Below, piece by piece: positions 55,397-59,491 of a stretch of DNA of 59,491 nucleotides. The notes under the pieces are model-generated. The model was not told the DNA's origin, ran no database searches, and saw nothing but the letters and a program-made list of their open reading frames with translations. The DNA comes from Treponema sp. (GTDB taxonomy: Bacteria; Spirochaetota; Spirochaetia; Treponematales; Breznakiellaceae): positions 1 through 59,491 of the forward strand of contig JAIRUQ010000096.1 of the NCBI GenBank assembly GCA_031254315.1, in the 5' to 3' direction. Position 1 is the first letter of the stretch, and the number at the start of each line of letters is the position of its first letter. The position numbers and the translations under genes were made by a program.

Positions 55397-56835
55397 CGTA
55401 ATTCGCTCTTTTCTAATTTAATCGCGTCCTGTATAACAAGGTTCGCAAGAATAAGACCTGCGCTTGCGGTAACCGTAACAACGCTCCCATTTACGGGCTT
55501 CTGTCCTGAGAGCGTCTGCTCTGTGGCGCGGGGGAGTTTTTCATTGCTGTAGACGGCGGTAAAATCTCCTGAAAAGCCGCGTTTGCGAAGTCCCTGCCTT
55601 ACAAGCCGCGCCAGAGGGCAACCGTCAGTTTTCCACACGGAAGCCGTCTTTATGCGGGAAGGCTCTATTTTCAACGCCATCCCCATCGAGGAAAAAAGAG
55701 TAACCCCTGCGCCTAAAACTGTTTCAATTAAATCAAGTTTATGATTGAGGGAATCAATCGCGTCTATCACATAATCCGCGCTTGCAATGTCGAACTCGCG
55801 CACGTTTTGGCGGCTGAAAAGTTTGTCCCAAGAAGTGATTTCGCAGTCGGGGTTGATTTCCAAAAGACGTTTCTTTAATGTTTCAGCCTTTGGAAGTCCC
55901 ACAGTGAGGGTAGTAGCCTCTATCTGGCGGTTAATGTTGGAGTCACAGATAACGTCAAAATCAACGATACCGATTTTCCCTATACCACAGCGGACAAGAG
56001 CTTCCGCCGCCCAGCTTCCGACTCCGCCAAGCCCAAAGACAAGCGCCTTTGTTTGTTGCAATTTTTTTAGGTTTTCATTGCCGATTAATAGCTCTAATCG
56101 ATTAAATCGATCAACGAATTGCGCGAATGTAGACGCGTTATTACATGATTCATTCGATGACTGTACGGGAAGAATATTAAACCACGGAGGACACGGAGGA
56201 ACACGGAGTTCTGATGAGATTTCTTTTTCTTTCTCCGTGAACTCCGTGTCCTCCGTGGTTAAATTCTTACTTTTAGGACATCTCGATACTTTGGCGTGTT
56301 GACCCTTTTCTTCTTCGCTGAAAATACAGCCGCAGTATTTTTGCATATAAAGGTTAGCGGTGCGAGCTTTTGTCTGCCCTTCACGGTAAAAGGGACGGAA
56401 ATCGCGGTAAAAGAATTCAACGCCGTATTTTGCCGCCGCTGTAACTCCTGCGAGCTTTAGCGAGTCATGATCCTGATATGGGCTTACAAGAAGACTTGTG
56501 CTGAAAAAGCGGTAGCCTTTTTCAGCGGCGGCGAGCGCGGTTTTTTCAAGGCGCATACGGTAACATATTTCGCACCTTTTTTTACTTTCGCCTGACTGAA
56601 TGACAGGAAACACTTCCGCTAAAAATGAGTTAAGACCGTATTCATCGACAAGCTCAAGTTTCAAATTTTCCTTAGCCGCGAATTCGCGCAGACAGTCTCG
56701 GCGGGATTTATACTCCGTGTAGGGATGAATGTTCGGGTTATACCAAAAAAGTTCGGCTTCAATGCCTTCAGTGCGAATTGAGTCAATGCAGGACAGGGTA
56801 CAGGGAGCGCAACAGCAGTGAAAGAGCAGTTTCAT
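55393..56835 (-). CDS. QueH epoxyqueuosine reductase fused to TcdA t6A dehydratase
   Basis: A 480-residue two-domain protein. Residues 1-183 are QueH: HCCCAPC (6-12), RCEICYRMRLEKTA (87-100), FSTSLLVSPYQDHD and YCGC (168-171), the last step of queuosine synthesis. Residues 236-480 are a TcdA/E1-like domain: FNRLELLIG, VFGLGGVGSWAAEALVR (ATP site), DFDVICDSNINRQ, ADYVIDAIDSLNHK and GDFTAVYSNE, the cyclisation of t6A to ct6A. The join (about 191-224) is translated from a family C palindrome (56164-56265). Both activities act on tRNA. Fusion without a frameshift. Confidence 0.88.
   Translation of the reverse strand: MKLLFHCCCAPCTLSCIDSIRTEGIEAELFWYNPNIHPYTEYKSRRDCLREFAAKENLKLELVDEYGLNSFLAEVFPVIQSGESKKRCEICYRMRLEKTALAAAEKGYRFFSTSLLVSPYQDHDSLKLAGVTAAAKYGVEFFYRDFRPFYREGQTKARTANLYMQKYCGCIFSEEEKGQHAKVSRCPKSKNLTTEDTEFTEKEKEISSELRVPPCPPWFNILPVQSSNESCNNASTFAQFVDRFNRLELLIGNENLKKLQQTKALVFGLGGVGSWAAEALVRCGIGKIGIVDFDVICDSNINRQIEATTLTVGLPKAETLKKRLLEINPDCEITSWDKLFSRQNVREFDIASADYVIDAIDSLNHKLDLIETVLGAGVTLFSSMGMALKIEPSRIKTASVWKTDGCPLARLVRQGLRKRGFSGDFTAVYSNEKLPRATEQTLSGQKPVNGSVVTVTASAGLILANLVIQDAIKLEKSELR
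56180..56260. repeat. Family C palindrome inside the QueH-TcdA coding region (C9)
   Basis: Perfect 19-bp arms 56180-56198 (AACCACGGAGGACACGGAG) and 56242-56260, around a 43-base spacer that itself holds CACGGAG and CTCCGTG. The same repeat lies between genes elsewhere, for example 25507-25586. Confidence 0.85.
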
Positions 56836-57071
56836 AAGTGTTTTTCAACAGCCTTCGCAAGCTGATCGGCGCATGAAGTGCCTTTGTTTCCACAGCGAAG
56901 CCCCTTCAATCTTTTGACAGCCTCGGCGGCATCCATTCCCTCGACAAGCGCGCCAATGGCTTTAAGGTTACCGTTACAGCCGTTTTCATAAATTACGCCG
57001 CTCAATTTTCCGTCTTTAATATCAAAATTGATCTTTGTGGAACAAGTTCCCTCTGTATAATATTCGTACAT
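56832..57071 (-). CDS. TSCPD-domain protein
   Basis: A 79-residue protein: TEGTCSTKINFDIKDGKL, GVIYENGCNGNLKAIGALVE, LKGLRCGNKGTSCADQLAKA. The conserved TSC.DQL ending defines TSCPD-domain proteins (TIGR03905-like), which are uncharacterised and may bind metal through their Cys. AGGAG ribosome site. It overlaps the QueH-TcdA gene by ATGA. A second copy of its first 9 codons lies at 57728-57767. Confidence 0.85.
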   Translation of the reverse strand: MYEYYTEGTCSTKINFDIKDGKLSGVIYENGCNGNLKAIGALVEGMDAAEAVKRLKGLRCGNKGTSCADQLAKAVEKHL

Positions 57072-57084
57072 ATATAACTCCTGT
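57045..57084. repeat. 40-bp direct repeat, copy 1 (TSCPD gene start)
   Basis: It covers the ribosome site, ATG and first codons of the TSCPD gene. One mismatch to copy 2 at 57728-57767, 683 bases away. Confidence 0.85.
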
Positions 57085-57098
57085 TAGGTAAGGTTAGT

Positions 57099-57662
57099 TT
57101 AATATTGTCTATCTTCATACCAAGAAAATCTAATAATACTATCGTTAAAACTATTGTTAAAAAAATATAATCTTCCAGTCTCATGTAAAAAATATCTTAT
57201 CTCGTAATTTGATGGTGGTAATGTTGGACCTTCATAAATTATACCCTTTGGTGAATATTTTCTATTATCAATTTCAAGGTAAATTATTGGATTTATTATT
57301 TCTTTTAACTGTGAAACTAATTCCGGATTTTTTATTATTACAGCTACATCCATAAGTATTTTATTTAATTCAAAAGTTGTCTCAAAATAATTTAATTGAA
57401 CATCATCATAATTTAATTCATTATCATTTATCATTATTTTAATTCTTGCATCTATTTTATTAGTTATTAAAGGGTTTGGTTCATGTAAAGTAGAACTTAT
57501 TACATAAGGATTATTTAAAATTATTGGACTAGGCTCATTTATTGAAGAATCATTAATTCCGGAATTATTATTTTTTGAACAAGAATTAATTAATATAGCA
57601 AAAAATAACAAAATAATAATTTTGATATATGAACACTTTAAAAAGGACAGTAATTTATTCAC
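57099..57662 (-). CDS. AT-rich lipoprotein of unknown function
   Basis: A 187-residue protein with GTG start and strong GAGGAG site. Signal peptide with lipobox AILINSC (Cys near 28), then Asn/Ser-rich SKNNNSGINDSS. The mature part has DARIKIMINDNELNYDDVQL and ends FSWYEDRQY. No family is recognised. Its base composition is much more AT-rich than its neighbours, and it lies between two copies of a 40-bp direct repeat, so it is probably acquired. Confidence 0.6.
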   Translation of the reverse strand: MNKLLSFLKCSYIKIIILLFFAILINSCSKNNNSGINDSSINEPSPIILNNPYVISSTLHEPNPLITNKIDARIKIMINDNELNYDDVQLNYFETTFELNKILMDVAVIIKNPELVSQLKEIINPIIYLEIDNRKYSPKGIIYEGPTLPPSNYEIRYFLHETGRLYFFNNSFNDSIIRFSWYEDRQY

Positions 57663-57688
57663 TTTTTTCTCCTCTTTTTTTATTATAC

Positions 57689-57754
57689 CTACAACATACT
57701 CACAGGATCAACATCAACTTCAAGATAAGTTCCGTCTGTATAATATTCGTACAT
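57689..57754 (-). pseudogene. Chimeric 21-codon remnant: TSCPD start joined to a PriA-like C-terminus
   Basis: ATG at 57752-57754 after AGGAG reads MYEYYTDGT, the TSCPD start, and continues YLEVDVDPVSML to TAG. The second part resembles the usual last residues of primosomal helicase PriA (recalled). It is probably debris of a duplication or insertion, not a working gene. Confidence 0.45.
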
Positions 57755-57767
57755 ATATAACTCCTGT
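57728..57767. repeat. 40-bp direct repeat, copy 2
   Basis: Matches 57045-57084 at 39 of 40 bases, including the ribosome site and start codon of the TSCPD gene. The two copies frame the AT-rich lipoprotein gene. Confidence 0.85.
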
Positions 57768-57807
57768 AATGTTTTACCTCATATTGCAATAAAAGCTTTA
57801 CATTATT

Positions 57808-58125
57808 TTATCTAAAGATGTTCCTTTTAATATATTTATCCAGTCTCTTTTTCCGTATAAAAATCTGTATACGCTTATTATCATCATCAATTATATAAAA
57901 AATAATAAAATTTTTAACGGCTTTTAACCTATAGCCTAAATTGGCTAAATATTCATCGTTTACCAATGGTCTATGAGTGGGATTATTTCTAACTTCAATT
58001 AATTTTTTCTTTGTTTCAATAATTAGTCTGTCAGCAGCCATTGGGTTTTGTAATTTATTACCTATATAATTATAACATTCGTCAAGATCGCTGTGATACA
58101 ATTTTGAGAATCTGAGTCTGTACAC
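57808..58125 (-). CDS. RelE/ParE-family toxin
   Basis: A 105-residue protein with GTG start 2 bases after the last codon of the interrupted antitoxin frame. Motifs: RLRFSKLYHSDLDECYNYIG, NPMAADRLIIETKKKLIEV, HRPLVNDEYLANLGYRLKAV, NFIIFYIIDDDNKRIQIFIR, the ParE/RelE layout with a basic end. ParE members poison gyrase and RelE members cut mRNA; the sequence alone does not decide. Complete and in frame. Confidence 0.85.
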   Translation of the reverse strand: MYRLRFSKLYHSDLDECYNYIGNKLQNPMAADRLIIETKKKLIEVRNNPTHRPLVNDEYLANLGYRLKAVKNFIIFYIIDDDNKRIQIFIRKKRLDKYIKRNIFR

Positions 58126-58127
58126 TT

Positions 58128-58397
58128 TTATTTCCTGAGATAATTATCCATTATTTCAAACATTTCTTCTTCTTCTATAAATTCGCCGTTGTTTATTTGA
58201 TCTAAACCCATTTGTAACGCTTGCTAAAGTTCTATCCTGCTTTTGCCGACCAATTCTTCGTATGTCTCCTCGCTCATTACGGCAAACCTGCCTTGTCCGT
58301 TATTTGACGCAAAGACTGTCTCTTTGTTGTTCTGGCAATATTCCAGAATTTCGTTTAAGTCGTTCACAAAATCCATACTTTTTGCAACTGCCTGCAT
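58128..58397 (-). pseudogene. Phd/YefM-like antitoxin interrupted by one in-frame TAG
   Basis: ATG at 58395-58397 (GGGGGAAT upstream) opens MQAVAKSMDFVNDLNEILEY, a Phd/YefM-type DNA-binding start, and reads to TAG at 58224-58226 after GKSRIEL (57 codons). The same frame continues without shift: QALQ, then ATG at 58209-58211, MGLDQINNGEFIEEEEMF and on to TAA at 58128-58130. The second part looks like the toxin-binding C-terminus of such antitoxins. It is either a disabled antitoxin or two pieces made by reinitiation at the ATG 12 bases after the TAG. Confidence 0.7.
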
Positions 58398-58430
58398 ATA
58401 ATTCCCCCGTTTGACTTTTTCATTATTAAT

Positions 58431-58459
58431 ATTGTATTGCCCCTGCCGATAATGTGCAA
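58431..58459 (-). promoter_or_regulatory. Promoter of the antitoxin-toxin operon
   Basis: On the minus strand TTGCAC (58454-58459) and TACAAT (58431-58436) are 17 bases apart, giving a leader of about 27 bases. Confidence 0.55.
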
Positions 58460-58502
58460 GGGCAAATTTACCCAAAGTGTGTCATTTTTACACATTTCGG
58501 GG

Positions 58503-58537
58503 GTAAACGCAACGGTGCCAGATACTGTTGCGTTTAC
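58503..58537. terminator. Hairpin after the ABC ATPase gene
   Basis: GTAAACGCAAC (58503-58513) pairs with GTTGCGTTTAC (58527-58537), 11 bp perfect with a 13-base loop. It lies 21 bases beyond the ABC ATPase stop on the minus strand and probably ends that transcript. Confidence 0.55.
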
Positions 58538-58558
58538 TCCGTGGTTTTATTTTTCTTA

Positions 58559-59491
58559 TTACCACTTAAAGCCCAGCCGGTTTACGCCGTCATAGGTATG
58601 GGTTATTTCGCCGGCAATTCCCCTGACAATATCCGCCGACAGCCCCGAGGTTTGCGTAACGTCTCTATCTGCGCCGCCATAAGTGACCACAAGCTCAAAC
58701 TCTAGTTGATTGTCCGGGAAGTCGAAATCCACGCTGATTAAATCCTGCTTCGGAATGAGGTTCGCCGTCAGTTCTTCGCACAGCAACTCGGCATTATTCG
58801 TGTTTGCCTTTGACAGCGTGTTCGCCGCGCAGAAGTTCAACAGATTGTTGGCAAGTGCAATAAAGTCATAATTTTCACTGCTTATTTCATACCGGAAACA
58901 CTTCAGACGTTTGATGAACGCGCGGGTTTTCTCCAGCCGGGGGGCATCAAATATAAGCGCCGGCGGGCCTTCCTCATAAATGCCGCCCTCGTCCATGTAC
59001 ATAATCCGCGTGGATACGTTTTTGGCAAACTCCATCTCATGGCTAACAATCGCCATTGTCATGCCGCCCTGCGCCAGACGCTTGACGACTGCCGTTACCT
59101 CGCCCACCATCGTCGGGTCAAGGGCGCTTGTCGGCTCGTCGAACAGCATGATGTCCGGCTTCATGGAAAGGCATCGGGCTATTGCCACCCGTTGCTTTTG
59201 CCCGCCGGAAAGCTCGTCGGGGTAGGCATCCGCCTTTTCGGCAAGCCCGACCGTCGCCAGCAATTCCCGCGCCGTCTTTTCGGCGGCGGATTTCGGTATA
59301 CCTAACAATTTTGTTTGGCCGACGCATAAGTTATCCAATACGCTCATGTGGGCGAAAAGGTTGAAGCCCTGAAACACCATGCCCATTTTTTTGCGGACTT
59401 CGTTGATATTTGTTTTTTTATCAGTGAGGTTCCGCCCCTCAAACTCGATTGTGCCTTCAGTTGGCGGGTCAAGCATATTCAAAGCGCGCAG
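58559..59491 (-). CDS. Polar amino-acid ABC transporter ATPase with extra C-terminal domain (partial, right edge)
   Basis: 310 residues are visible; the N-terminus with Walker A is beyond the edge. Reading in from the edge gives [19 protein letters not shown]. Motifs: [17 protein letters not shown] (Q loop), [51 protein letters not shown], typical of GlnQ/HisP-type ATPases. After FIKRLK about 110 residues follow ([41 protein letters not shown]) that resemble anti-sigma/HATPase-like regulators. It is more GC-rich than its neighbours. Confidence 0.88.
   Translation of the reverse strand: MRALNMLDPPTEGTIEFEGRNLTDKKTNINEVRKKMGMVFQGFNLFAHMSVLDNLCVGQTKLLGIPKSAAEKTARELLATVGLAEKADAYPDELSGGQKQRVAIARCLSMKPDIMLFDEPTSALDPTMVGEVTAVVKRLAQGGMTMAIVSHEMEFAKNVSTRIMYMDEGGIYEEGPPALIFDAPRLEKTRAFIKRLKCFRYEISSENYDFIALANNLLNFCAANTLSKANTNNAELLCEELTANLIPKQDLISVDFDFPDNQLEFELVVTYGGADRDVTQTSGLSADIVRGIAGEITHTYDGVNRLGFKW

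Noticed and set aside
58224..58226. Idea that TAG is recoded as a sense codon in this organism.
   Set aside because: Subunits A, B and D of the V-ATPase and other full-length genes end in TAG with proteins of normal length, so TAG is an ordinary stop here.
1..59491. CRISPR array, rRNA, complete insertion sequence, prophage or riboswitch.
   Set aside because: No regular spacer array, transposase, phage gene or known aptamer core was recognised on either strand. The repeated DNA is explained by the four short palindromic or tandem families.

Overview
The window looks like a chromosomal segment of a spirochaete of the Treponema group. The markers are a periplasmic flagellar sheath protein FlaA, a spiro-SPASM radical SAM protein, a DUF5312-type protein, a short AlaRS without the C-terminal domain, and a V-type ATPase operon in the order E, DUF2764, A, B, D, I, K known from treponemes. 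Most genes are ordinary core genes packed in short operons with ATGA, TAATG or GTGA overlaps. TTG and GTG starts are frequent. The accessory layer consists of toxin-antitoxin modules, lipoproteins and a striking load of short dispersed palindromic repeats.

Layout. 1-3.5 kb: a gene tail, a VapBC-like module whose antitoxin carries a G9 tract, and two lipoproteins. 3.5-9.2 kb (minus): an outer-membrane TonB-dependent receptor, a lipoprotein, ExbB, two ExbD and TonB, a complete energised uptake system. 9.2-13.5 kb (minus): DinG-like helicase, M20 dipeptidase, GalE. 13.8-18.1 kb (minus): zinc-ribbon membrane protein, ABC-F ATPase, SH3 lipoprotein, GroES. 18.5-24 kb: two small membrane ORFs, then TPR protein, NusB, SurA-like isomerase and AlaRS. 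24.3-34.7 kb (plus): HflX, DUF5312 and the V-ATPase operon. 34.7-40.8 kb (minus): tRNA-Arg, RelA/SpoT-TPR protein, FlaA, GerMN protein, cell-wall amidase, ATP-grasp enzyme. 41-42.6 kb: an FGE-sulfatase-fold protein that looks like a diversity-generating retroelement target, and DinJ-YafQ. 42.7-47.8 kb (minus): a glycan-type cluster (PseG-like/methyltransferase fusion, SpsF-like cytidylyltransferase, glycosyltransferase, spiro-SPASM). 48.1-49.3 kb: a metallophosphoesterase directly abutting tRNA-Met. 49.4-54 kb (plus): MlaEFD lipid transporter, TPR lipoprotein, ArgD. 54.1-59.5 kb: DinJ-YoeB, TtcA, a QueH-TcdA fusion, a TSCPD protein, a lipoprotein, a RelE/ParE module with an interrupted antitoxin, and the end of an amino-acid ABC ATPase.

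The most interesting signals are repeat-related. Four intergenic repeat families (called A to D here) recur. Copies of three of them are read in frame inside genes: the ABC-F protein (families A and C), the QueH-TcdA linker (C) and the glycosyltransferase-methyltransferase (D). Family A hairpins show compensatory base changes, which points to selection on structure. Other notable points are the putative retroelement variable region, an antitoxin split by one in-frame amber codon, and an AUG placed exactly where tRNA 3' processing would cut. No CRISPR array, insertion sequence, rRNA or riboswitch was recognised. All family calls come from reading the sequence, without database searches.
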